Below are positions 23,541 through 33,799 of a stretch of DNA of 64,000 bases, piece after piece. Below the pieces are notes generated by a model that saw only the letters and a program-made list of their open reading frames with translations, did no database searches and was not told the DNA's origin. The stretch's first letter is position 1; each line of letters starts with the position of its first letter. A program made the position numbers and the translations under genes. This stretch comes from Cyathus striatus (Eukaryota > Basidiomycota > Agaricomycetes > Agaricales > Nidulariaceae). The stretch lies in the NCBI GenBank assembly GCA_025738555.1, contig JAOVFP010000008.1:744001-808000 (forward strand), read 5' to 3'.

Positions 23541-24089
23541 AGCAGTGTGGAAGGGTCCTTACGATATTGCGGCTTATAATGGCCACACAACGAGTCAGGA
23601 ACCTAATAATAGCCTGGTACCAACACGTCCATGGGGTAAGCGCCGAGCGGCAAAGGTCCAAGCTCAAGCCTTAATTTCTCTCACGAGTCTCTCCCATCCC
23701 TACATAGACAGTACTTCTTCCGCCGGAATAATAAACCAACACGCTGGCTAGACGCGTAGTGAAACCAAATAAAAAATGTAAGGAAGCTCGCGCACTGCGA
23801 CCAAACCTTCAAATATACATTAAAAACAGAGGCATTCACCTACCAAAATCTGTGGCCTATAATCCTTAAACGCTCCTTGAATATTCATAAGGTCTTACAC
23901 ACAAGATATCGCATTGTTTAGTCAAAAATCCGCGGTAGCCATATGCGCTGACGCACGGATAGACGTAGTTTCGAGATTTACTCTTATCTTTCCATGCGGT
24001 TTATGTTTCGGATAAGTATTTTTCCTAATTTATACCGCTCCGGTTAGTCAATAATTAGTCTTACGACTTATGATTAAGCGGCTCGGCTG
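23541..24089. other. Intergenic, nothing recognised
   Basis: Presumed promoter side of the acetyltransferase gene. Apart from short frames antisense to or running off that gene, there is no feature. Confidence 0.5.
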
Positions 24090-24345
24090 CAGGAGACAAT
24101 CCTATTCTGAGGCCAGGTGTACAAGAAGTTGAGCTAAAAGGTCCACATCATCCAGTTTTAAAGATGTATGGACAATATAAGATCTTGCCAAAGCACCGCC
24201 GCACCAAATTGGATCACATTTTGCATTTAATGTATTGGAAGGGTTTGGTCCGTTTGGAGTTTCAAGATTTCAAGAATGTTATGAACAATGCCATATATCG
24301 AAAACCATAAGCACACCTCAGGAAACCGATCACTTACTAAAGACA
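24090..24345. repeat. Duplicated 3' flank of the MGQYW family, orphan copy
   Basis: Strongly similar to 1-283 over its full length and to 28560-28780, including TATTCTGAGGCCAGG, CCACATCATCCAGTTTTAAA and GCACACCTCAGGAAACCGAT. Unlike those copies it is not followed by any trace of the gene; unrelated AT-rich sequence starts at about 24346. Confidence 0.75.
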
Positions 24346-25510
24346 TATAGTGGATGCGTTGAAACAAATATATCACAACATGCTATCATTTATCAAATTT
24401 CTGCATAGTTCAAAGGTACCCATTTCCAAAAAGAGAATTGATCAATTCAAATGATATGATTGGTTGATTATAATGACTTGTATATTTCTCTTATCACCCC
24501 ACAAACTTGGATTAAAAACTGCCTACTGCTCTAGGATCGAGACTTCCTATAGGGTCTGGGAAGGAGACTGTCGGTACATCATGATGAACAACGAAGTTTT
24601 AAAAGGCTTATTTGCTCATGTTGATATATATACTTAATTTGGATTAGTACATTATCATAATGCTAACTGCCAACCTATCAATATGTCCCATCCCTCTAGA
24701 ATTTACTTTTGTCAAAATTTTGTTGTCCCAGTTTCGTTGCAAAGAAGTTAATTCACCCAGAACTACCAGTACATATATATATCATTCTGAATTAAGGCTC
24801 AAACCAATGGCCAGGTAATCAATGATATGGCGCCTTTCCACCGCAGATAGTATCAATTTCTCAAGTTTAGAATGTGCTATCATCCATCAGAACTTCACTG
24901 TCATACGTATTTCTAAGTGTAATCCACGTTAAATTTATTTCTACCCAGAACTTAGTACTAGGTTTCCCCAGAGGCCAAAACTTAACCATTCACTGACTGT
25001 TTTGCTACGATCATCTTTGTGGAGATTTCATAGTACATCACAAGCCTTTCTGCTGGTAAGACTATCCCAAGAGAGATCAAATTCTTGGCCAGCACGACAT
25101 AACTTCCATGCTAGTACGAAAATTGTTTAGTGGATGAACCAATGAAGTAACACTAATAAAATATATACCTTCTGTATCAGTTGCCTGACTACCAATGTGG
25201 GTCTCAAAATTGGCTTCAAACAGTACGTCCTATTGGTCACACACTCCTGTGACCATTGAACAGACGTTTGGACTGTCACACCCAAGGTGTGAACAGTAGG
25301 TCAGAATTATCCAGTACTATTCTGTGGCAAATTGATACAAATGCCAATGTCTGTGACATGGACCAAGCTAAAGGTTATCAAAATAAAGTACTCTTTAAGT
25401 TTTAAATGCTATTACAAGTCCTATATACAAGTTAAATGTTCGAGATGTGAATAAACAATTGCAACTAGAAATGACAGAATGTGACAGGATACTACTTAGT
25501 AGGTAGGAAT
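24346..25510. other. AT-rich intergenic region, nothing recognised
   Basis: About 1.2 kb with no supported frame. A short hairpin (GGTCACACACTCCTGTGACC, 25233-25252) is present. It ends at the duplicated HMG block. Confidence 0.5.
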
Positions 25511-25524
25511 GATCAATGGTCAAG

Positions 25525-26409
25525 TTAATGCGTGTCGAAATTATTATACGCCTCTTTCAAATATTCATCGTAATCAAAATCCTCAACATTAGGCATAGAC
25601 TGGCTCTCAAAATAAAATATAGTATATGAGAGGGAATCGACTTCAAAATCTGACAAGAGTGCTTGAGATGGAACATAGGCTTCATTGCTCTTTTGACCAC
25701 TGCTTTCGGTGAGTTTTCGAAAACTCATCCTGGTCGAAAGATCGAACTCTTTCTCTGGCTGGGCATCCGTGGCATAGGATTGGAATTCAGTGAACGAATC
25801 CTGTATTTTAATCAAAATCTGAATGACTTATATGATAAGAGAACCTACTGAGACTCCACACGATGGTATTTGAAAATTATATGCGTATCCGTTTTGCACT
25901 GGCAAGCTTGCAGACGTTAGATGAGTAGGATTTACGCCAGCTGAAGACGTCGCATGACGTTGACTCGTAGAAGGTTGATTGAGTTCAAGGGTATTATAAG
26001 CACCGTGCTGCGCTTCCGTTCGTTGTGAAGTGAGATAAGGCTGGTGCCGGTTATCTGTGGAAGAAGAAGAGGTCATGAGAACGGTGGATGGGAATCTTAG
26101 ACTGAACTGACCACTCCTGAGATTCTTATCTTTCTTCATAATTTCCTTTTCCTCTTTCTTTCGTGGCTGGTAGCGGTATCCCGGATACTTAACTTTATGC
26201 TCAGCTTTCTCTTCTTCAGCCATGATAGCGTATTTCTTTCGAAACTCCGGTGTTTCGGCTTTCCACATTTTTCCGATTATTTTTGATATTTCACCTAGCG
26301 GTTTTTCTCCATGCTTGGCCTTTACCTGCTTCACCATAGCTCTTCGATATAGGATGAAAGCGTTTTAGGGACGTGGGATAGTAGGACCAGTCGAACCACG
26401 GCTAGCCAT
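25525..26409 (-). pseudogene. HMG-box protein, copy 1 (stop inside the HMG box)
   Basis: Exons 25849-26409 and 25525-25800 (intron of 48 nt, GT-AG). The frame starts MASRGSTGPTIPRP, then a TAA stop, then NAFILYRRAMVKQVK, GEISKIIGKMWKAETPEF and KYPGYRYQPRKKEEKE, the pattern of a fungal MATA-type HMG box that binds the DNA minor groove. The stop falls where the PxNAF consensus has proline. Reading from the internal ATG at 26337 would lose helix 1 of the box. The long C-terminal part is Ser/Thr/Gln/His-rich, and exon 2 ends in an acidic DFDYDEYLKEAYNNF patch that could be an activation segment. Confidence 0.75.
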
Positions 26410-27010
26410 CTGTGGTAAACGATAGATGTATGAGGAAAATAAACGATGAGTGGGGTGGCTCTTCGAGTGGTTGTAGGCAAACTGACGATTGTCTCAATAC
26501 TCTGCTTACTTATAGGTATTTGTTACTGGCATTGCGCATTGCCTACTTTGGAAGAATCAAAGCGCAATACAGGTCCCGCTTTCAATATTCCCTCCTCTCT
26601 TTGACCGCTGGTCTTTGGCTAGTTGTGGCAATTTCTTGGTGATACCTTTTTCATGTTGAAAATATCCATTCTTATGAACATTCATTCTCTATTATAAACC
26701 ATCAAACAATAGTATACCGACAATTATACAGCACAGAACAATGACTATCCCACTTTATTATAAGCGTATCCATCAGAAAGTGGGATTCTGAACATTAAAT
26801 AGCATTGTGTCCTTTAAATGGCAAGAGTGCTTGGAGATGTAAGAATGCATTCTTACCAATATCATACCTCAAACAATGGTCTAAAGGTGATTTCGTTGCT
26901 AAGGAAAATGATTGATAAATGTGCTTTGCGCTTGCGATTGAGACGGGACAAGGAACGTGCATTAGAATGGTACGGGCCACGGCACAGGTCAATGTGTGGC
27001 ACTGCGGAGA

Positions 27011-27869
27011 GTTGGTGTTGAGCGTTAGGCCTGAGGGGAATGTTGAGAACGGAACTTACGAAGGGTCTTCTCTAATATTCAACAAAGAGGTTCCATGCAA
27101 AATATTTGTAGCGAAGAGTTGTCACGGTACTCGTGCTCACGCAGATGATTCCCAGGTTTCCATTTTCCAACTCAAGAACGATAGCGCCATCTATGATATG
27201 GTACATGTTAGGAACATTTAATGTGATATGCGGTAGATTTTAATGAGAGAATTGTGTTTATAGCAAGAGAGTGGTTGTCGATGTCGTTGGGAGAGTCAAG
27301 CTGAAGGATCTCACTGGGTTCGATCAGGTATCGAAGCTCGTTGATGGCAATTTCAATGGGCATGAGAATAGTTAGAGTCAGACGCCTTTGGTCAATATCA
27401 CCAAGCAAATGGCCCAGGCAAAGCCCAAGGCGGCCCACGGTATAATCACCATACGTCACTAGGAGTCAGGGATTTTCGGATATAAGATATGGCATTATGA
27501 TTATATTTGCAACCTGGACCACTGTACTTTTTTTTGTCTTTATTTCCGTTCATTAGCGAGACTGTTCCTGTTTAAACTTTGAAGTACTTAGTCCACTCAA
27601 ATAAACTCTTCCCTTCTTCTCTGCACACAGCGAATGTGAAAGTAGACCTAAACTTTGGAGAACGTGTTTCAGATTATCCCAGCTTCTCCGGATTGAATTC
27701 CTGACTTCACAAACCAACGGCCGTCGGTCTGTGTTGCTGGGAACAGTCGCGCTGTAGTCGTGGGAATGTGTTCTGAAAAAAATAAATGTAAATAAGTGAC
27801 AAGTCGAGAAATACGTACGACTCACTGGTACAATGAGTATTCTCATATAATCCAAACGCCCCACTCTTA
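27011..27869. other. Spacer inside the palindrome, nothing certain
   Basis: It contains frames of 83-106 codons (27208-27459 and 27553-27873, minus strand) with no recognised domain. It is probably decayed sequence between the HMG upstream region and the MGQYW relic. Confidence 0.4.
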
Positions 27870-28092
27870 GCACGATGAGTTAACTTCTGGGACGTCTTCA
27901 ACCTTGCAAACTGCGTCCTTACGCGGCGCCCATATCGGAGAGTGGTTTTTTGAGTTCGCATGCACAACTGAAATTCTTCACTGCCTCACACGTACGCGTG
28001 AATTATGGGCAGAGGATCATATGATTTGTTTATGAGAAAACGCCAGCGTCGATGATATGCCTAAGAGCCTATTCACAATGGAGGAGCTGAAG
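27870..28092 (+). pseudogene. MGQYW-family relic, plus strand
   Basis: On the plus strand NFWDVFNL matches the family start. A frameshift then leads into AHIGEWFFEFACTTEILHCL, ELWAEDHMICL followed by a stop, and DDMPKSLFTMEELKD. These correspond to residues 1-85 of the copy at 28830-29462. The rest is lost. It faces that copy in the palindrome. Confidence 0.75.
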
Positions 28093-28559
28093 GACCCGAG
28101 CCATATGATCAAGATATATGCGCTAGGCTATTACAAAAATTCGGAGTCTAACACAGACTCAGGCCTTCTATGTAAATGGTTACAGAGTCGTCTCCTACTC
28201 GTCTTCTAAATCCGAATGGCAAATAAAAGTTATTTAAGCAGGGGTTTGTGGTGTCCAAGAATTGTTCCAGTGGTTTAAATTCTTCGGGATCGATAATTGC
28301 GCGCACAAGTTATGTAGACACAGTCACACACTCTAAGCGCGACCGTGTACAATTTGTTCAACTGTAGCGGAACCTACATATTGGGACCCAACATCAGAAA
28401 AGCTCATACCAAAAGAAGAAGAAACAAAGTTTTCATTCATACTCAGCTTGTACCCAGTAGCGATTTATGTACTCAGAGCCACAGAAATGTCATTTATAGA
28501 GTATTAATAGAAAGTAGTATAAATTTTCTATTACTACATACATGTTCTTATGAATGTAT

Positions 28560-28780
28560 AAAAAAAGTACAAAGTAGAGCTAAAGGATCTACGTCATCCA
28601 GCTTGAACAATGTATGGACCATATAAGATCTTGCCAAAGCACCTCCGCCCCAAATTGAATCACAATTTTGCCTCTAATGTCTCTGGATGTTTGGAGTTTA
28701 AAGATTCCAGGAACCTAATGTAATAATGCTATAAATCGAGAAACATGCACATCAGGAAATTGATCACTTACAAAAGCTCG
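28560..28780. repeat. Duplicated 3' flank of the MGQYW family, copy in place
   Basis: It matches 1-283 and 24090-24345, e.g. ATATAAGATCTTGCCAAAGC. It lies immediately downstream of the minus-strand copy at 28830-29462 and so shows the original arrangement of gene and flank. Confidence 0.75.
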
Positions 28781-28829
28781 GCCTAATCAGAATCCACATC
28801 ATGCACACACTTTACAACCCATTCACATC

Positions 28830-29462
28830 CAAGAGTGTCTCAACAACAACTCTAACCTCCTCTGATACATCCATCCATCCCCCCATCTCTAAATCTTTCT
28901 CAATGTCCTCCAACTAAACAAGGTCTAGCCTATCACCAGCCCACATTCCTCGAGTCAAATCAGGAATATCGTCAGGAACATACAAGCCATTCACGGTAGG
29001 GTCCGAAGACCAACATATCCGGGTGAAGAGCGCCTGCCCGAGTGATGGTAAACCATTTTTTAAATCTCTTGATGTCCCTCCTCGGATGTACTCCTTTTTT
29101 GAGAGATTGCATAGTATGTAATGGGAGTAGTCATAGAGGTGGTAAGGTGATTTGGTGTACTTGACTCGTTCATGTAGCCTATTGTCAATTTCATCATCGA
29201 GCTGGATTTCCCCCTTTGGAATCTCTTGAATTCCGAGGTCCTTCAGTTCCTCCGTCGTAAAAAGGCTCTTAGGCAAGTCGTTGACACGAGAGTAGTCTCC
29301 TAGACAAATTATACGATCTCCTGCCCACGATCCATGAGTACGCAGGAGATTGTGAAGAACTTCAGTTGTGCCGGACTCAAAGAACCATTCTCCAAATTTG
29401 ATACCGTGTAAGGACATAGTTTCCATTCCGTCGAGGTTGAAGATATCCCAGTATTGACCCAT
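28830..29462 (-). pseudogene. MGQYW-family gene with a single late stop
   Basis: It starts MGQYWDIFNLDGMETMSLHG and is open for 182 codons through GSWAGDRIICLGDYSRVNDL, ICWSSDPTVNGLYVPDDIP and MWAGDRLDLV. A TAG follows at 28914-28916. After the stop the frame continues cleanly for about 33 codons with the family tail (MGGWMDVSEEVRVVVETLL). It is thus one substitution from a full-length protein of about 215 residues. The truncated form might still be made. The promoter side is shared with no other copy. Confidence 0.85.
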
Positions 29463-30563
29463 TGTGCTGAGGGTGAGATGTTGGGCTTTGGTTGAAATAT
29501 AGGTTGATAGATACCGTCTGGTACCCGTGAGGTCTGGATATTGGTATGAGGGTTATGTAGGATCGAGTTCTAGGTGAGAACTTAATTGCTGCCAGACAAC
29601 GTTTAAATACGGTTTTTCTGTGACGTGTCCTCGTCGGGCATGACGTAACATGTAACCCAAGCATTTAATTAAAGTTAATGGTTTCCATATAGTACAGCAC
29701 GAGGCGTCTAGCTATTCCCAGGCTATTCCCACTCCTCCCTACTCCTCCCCGTCAAATTGCTATTAACGAGCTTTAAGGTTCGACTCCTAATCGAACTCAG
29801 TGAGAGCCCTTAGCTTGACCATATCAACGAAATCGACAACCATTCTAAAACTTCTTGGATGGGTGTTAGGGAGGCCCTTCGATGGTCCAGCCCTCATCGT
29901 TTCCCACAAGCTCAAACTCAACGCCAGCGCGCATTGACCTCTGCTGTGGCCCCTACTATTCCAGTGTGTGTTCCTTGTCCCCACCTCAACCGCAAACACA
30001 AAGCACATCATTCATTAATCTTCCTTGGCGACGAACTCACCATTAGACCATTGTTAGAGACGTGATACCGGAATCATTGTTACACACTTCAGCCATATTA
30101 TTGCCATTTAAAGGACTAACGCTTAGAGTCCCACTGCTGATGGATGCGCTTATTATTAAGTGGGCTACTCATTGTTCTGTGTTATATAATTGTCAGTATA
30201 CTATTGTTCAATGTTTTATAATGGAGAAAGAAAGCTCATAAGAATGAATAGTTACAACATGAAAGGTAGCACCAAGAGATAGCCACAACTCGCCAAAGAC
30301 TAGATATCAAAGAGAGGAAGGAACATTGAGAGCGGGACATAAATGGCGCTTTGATGTTTCCAAAGCAGACAATGCGCATAACCATTGCGGGCACTACCAA
30401 CCACCTATAAGTAAAGCAGAATATTGAGACAATCGTCAGTTTTCCTACGGCCACCCGAAGAGCCACCCCACTTCACCCATCATTTATCTTCCTCCTACAC
30501 TTTTGCTATCGTTTTCTACAGATTGCTAGCTCAGTACCAAAGAACCAATACAACGGTCCGGTT

Positions 30564-31417
30564 GATAGTGGTCCACGCTCGACTAGTCCTACTGCTGTCC
30601 CAGGTTACTCCGATGCCTTCATCCTTTATCAACTAGCTATCTTGTATCCGGTAAAGGAAAGGTATGGAGAGATAACGCTACGTGAAGTGTCAAAGGTAGT
30701 CAGAGGAATGTGGAGCAGCGAAACAGTGGAATGTCGGTACAATTACGCTAAAATGGTTGAAAAGGCGAAAGCTGTGCATAAACTCAAGAAAGAAGAGAGC
30801 GAAATAATGAGGAAAGATAACACTTTCAGGAATGGTCAGTTCAATATAAGACTTTATTCCACATTCGTTCCCATGACCACTTCTTCTTCAGATAACCGGC
30901 ATCAGCCTTATTTCGCCCCCCAACGCACGGAAACGCAGCACGGTACTCATAATGGCCCTGAAATAGGTCAACCCTCTATGAACCACCATCACGCGACGTC
31001 TTCAGCTGGCGTAATTCCTACTCATTTAACTGTGCAAAACGGATATGGATATAATTTCGGCCATAAAACACCATCATATGGAGTCTCAGTAAGTTCTCTC
31101 TTATCATAAATCATCAGTTTTTGATTAAAATATAGAATCCGTCCATCGCATTCCAATCCTATACCACAGAAGCACAGTCAGAGAAAGAGTTCGGTATGTC
31201 GACTAGGATGAGTTTTGGGAAACTCACCGAACACAATGGTCGTAAGAGAAAAGAAGCCTATGTGCCATCTCAAGGACTCTGGTCAGATTTGAAAGTCAGT
31301 TCCCCCTCAGATACTATAATGCCCGCGTATTTTGAGGGCCAGCCTGTGTTTAATACTGAGGATTCTGATTACGATAAATTTCTCAAAGAGGTGTATGATA
31401 ACTTCAACCTGAAATAA
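30564..31417 (+). pseudogene. HMG-box protein, copy 2 (start codon lost)
   Basis: Exons 30564-31088 and 31136-31417 (47-nt intron) mirror copy 1 at 25525-26409. The frame reads SDAFILYQLAILYPVKERYG, then EVSKVVRGMWSSETVECRYN. The YPGYRYxP segment of the box is deleted. The ATG of copy 1 corresponds to GAT here, and no in-frame ATG lies close upstream. The C-terminal part is better preserved, including HATSSAGVIPTHL and YDKFLKEVYDNF. It probably makes no HMG protein, although an unrecognised upstream exon cannot be excluded. Confidence 0.7.
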
Positions 31418-31561
31418 CTATGCACTAGTATCCTATCACATTCCATTGTGTCGAGTTGCATGTGCTCACCTACACCCCAAACACTTGTCCTGCATAGTAT
31501 AGGACCTGTAGTAGCATTTAAAATTTAATAAGTACTTTTCTTTGGGCACATAGAAAATTCC

Positions 31562-33640
31562 GGGCATGTACAAAAGTGAGCGTGATTGAGCATGTCATGC
31601 TCAAGGTATTTATTTTAGTTCTAAATGGCCCATTTGTGGGTTAAAAAGAGTATAAATCAAATGTACATACTAGTGTTGTGTGGCTGTGTCATATTGTGAA
31701 TGTGAGTGATGTTTCTAATCAAGATATGAAGTCAAATCTTGAAGAATAATATTTATACTTCATGCTCAAACATGTGCATGCACACTCATGTTCATGCTCA
31801 AGGTGTGAGTGTGGATTGAGTGTGCACGCACACATCACGCTCAAGATTTTACTTCACACTCAGGGTCAACATCTCACGCACAGGGTCCATACATTCATGC
31901 ACAGGGTCTAAGTTTTCATGCTCAAGGTCATCAACTCACACTCAAGGTCTGTCAACTCATGCTCAAGGTCTTTACTTCATGCTCACAAAAAAATTATATA
32001 TTACATTTATATTTTGGCTTCACTTACATGTGGGAGGAAAAGTAAGTTGCAAGTGTAATATTTGTGAGCATGAATAGGAATACCAATCACACTCAGACAT
32101 TGAGCATGAGTGTAGTACTTGTGAGCGTGAATAGGAATACCACACTCATGCTCAAGTTAAAGGACATTGAGCATAAGTGTAATACTTGTGAGTGTGAATA
32201 GGAATACCAATTATACTCATGCTCAAGTTGAATGCAAGAGTAATATTTGTGAGTGTGAGTAAGAATACCAATCATGCTCACACTCAAGTTAAAGGACATT
32301 GAGTGTGAGTGTAATACTTGTGAGCATGAATAGGAATACCAATTATACTCACGCTCAAGTTGAATGCAAGTGTAATATTTGTGAGCATGAGTAAGAATAC
32401 CAATCACACTCACACTCAAGTTAAAGGACATTGAGTGTGAGTGTAATACTTGTGAGCATGAATAGTAATACCACACTCACACTCAAGTTAAAGGACATTG
32501 AGCATGAGTGTAATACTTGTGAACGTGAATAGGAATACCAATTATACTCACACTCAAGTTGAATGCAAGTGTAATATTTGTGAGCGTGAGTAAGAATACC
32601 AATCATGCTCATGCTCAAGTTAAAGGACATTGAGTGTGAGTGTAATACTTGTGAGCGTGAATAGGAATACCAATTATACTCATGCTCAAGTTGAATGCAA
32701 GTGTAATATTTGTGAGTGTGAGTAAGAATACCAATCATGCTCATGCTCAAGTTAAAGGACATTAAGCATGAGTGTAATACTTGTGAGCGTGAATAGTAAT
32801 ACCACACTCATGCTCAAGGACATTGAGTGTGAGTGTAATATTTGTGAACGTGAATAGGAATACCAATTATACTCACACTCAAGTTGAATGCAAGTGTAAT
32901 ATTTGTGAGCATGAGTAAGAATACCAATCATGCTCACACTCAAGTTAAAGGACATTGAGCATGAGTGTGAATAGAAATACCACACTCATGCTCAAGTTAA
33001 AGAACATTGAGCATGAGTGTAATACTTGTGAGTGTGAATAGGAATACCAATTATACTCACACTCAAGTTGAATGCAAGTGTAATATTTGTGAGCATGAGT
33101 AAGAATACCAATCACGCTCATGCTCAAGTTAAAGGACATTGAGCATGAGTGTAATACTTGTGAGTGTGAATAGTAATACCACACTCACACTCAAGTTAAA
33201 GGACATTGAGCATGAGTGTAATAATTGTGAGCATGAATAGGAATACCAATTATACTCATGCTCAAGTTGAATGCAAGTGTAATATTTGTGAGCATGAGTA
33301 AGAATACCAATCACGCTCACACTCAAGTTAAAGGACATTGAGCATGAGTGTAATACTTGTGAGCATGAATAGGAATACCAATTATACTCATGCTCAAGTT
33401 GAATGCAAGTGTAATATTTGTGAGTGTGAGTGTAATACTTGTGAGTGTGAATAGTAATACCACACTCACGCACAAGTTAAAGGACATTGAGCATGGGTGT
33501 AATACTTGTGAACATGAATAGGAATACCAATTATACTCACGCTCAAGTTGAATGCAAGTGTAATATTTGTGAGTGTGAGTAAGAATACCAATCATGCTCA
33601 CACTCAAGTTAAAGGACATTGAGCATGGATAATAATAGTA
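31562..33640. repeat. TGAGYGTGAG tandem array, right copy (about 2.1 kb)
   Basis: It begins with CCGGGCATGTACAAAAGTGA, like the array at 13748, and passes through diverged blocks. At about 32040-33640 it becomes a regular array. The marker AAAGGACATTGAG recurs about every 66 or 133 bp, so the basic unit is near 66 bp with a 133-bp dimer. Every unit pairs TGAGCATGAG or TGAGTGTGAG with ATAGGAATACCA or GTAAGAATACCA. Because unit length is nearly a multiple of three, it produces minus-strand frames of 77-128 codons that are not genes. Confidence 0.85.
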
Positions 33641-33799
33641 CAAGACATACAGAAAGACTGATTTCATTCCATGATAGATAGTTGAAGTGCTATAGCACTT
33701 TGATCAAACATAATGTCCCCATTTCTGAGTCTTGAGAGTGATATAGTGGTAACTGCCCAGTGAATTGTATGTTGACTGCACGGTCGGGGGAGAACTCTA

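Larger units (their letters stand above)
25510..31440. repeat. 6-kb imperfect palindrome (inverted duplication)
   Basis: The left arm, about 25510-27010, and the right arm, about 29860-31440, are inverted copies carrying the HMG-box gene and its upstream region. Inside them lie two convergent, decayed MGQYW copies (27870-28092 plus strand, 28830-29462 minus strand). Gene order is therefore mirrored around about 28.45 kb. Arm identity is moderate with many small indels, so the duplication is old. Confidence 0.7.

Noticed and set aside
26412..30466. Paired frames upstream of both HMG genes (26412-26642 plus, 30236-30466 minus) with similar peptides
   Set aside because: They lie in the duplicated promoter region and similarity follows from the inverted duplication; no independent evidence of coding.
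31562..33640. Possible CRISPR array
   Set aside because: Units follow each other without unique spacers, the unit is about 66 bp and degenerate, and the genome is fungal.
32093..33667. A series of overlapping 77-128-codon minus-strand frames with repeated peptide units
   Set aside because: They are translations of the 66/133-bp tandem array; unit length is close to a multiple of three and all substitutions follow the DNA repeat, with no sign of selection on protein.
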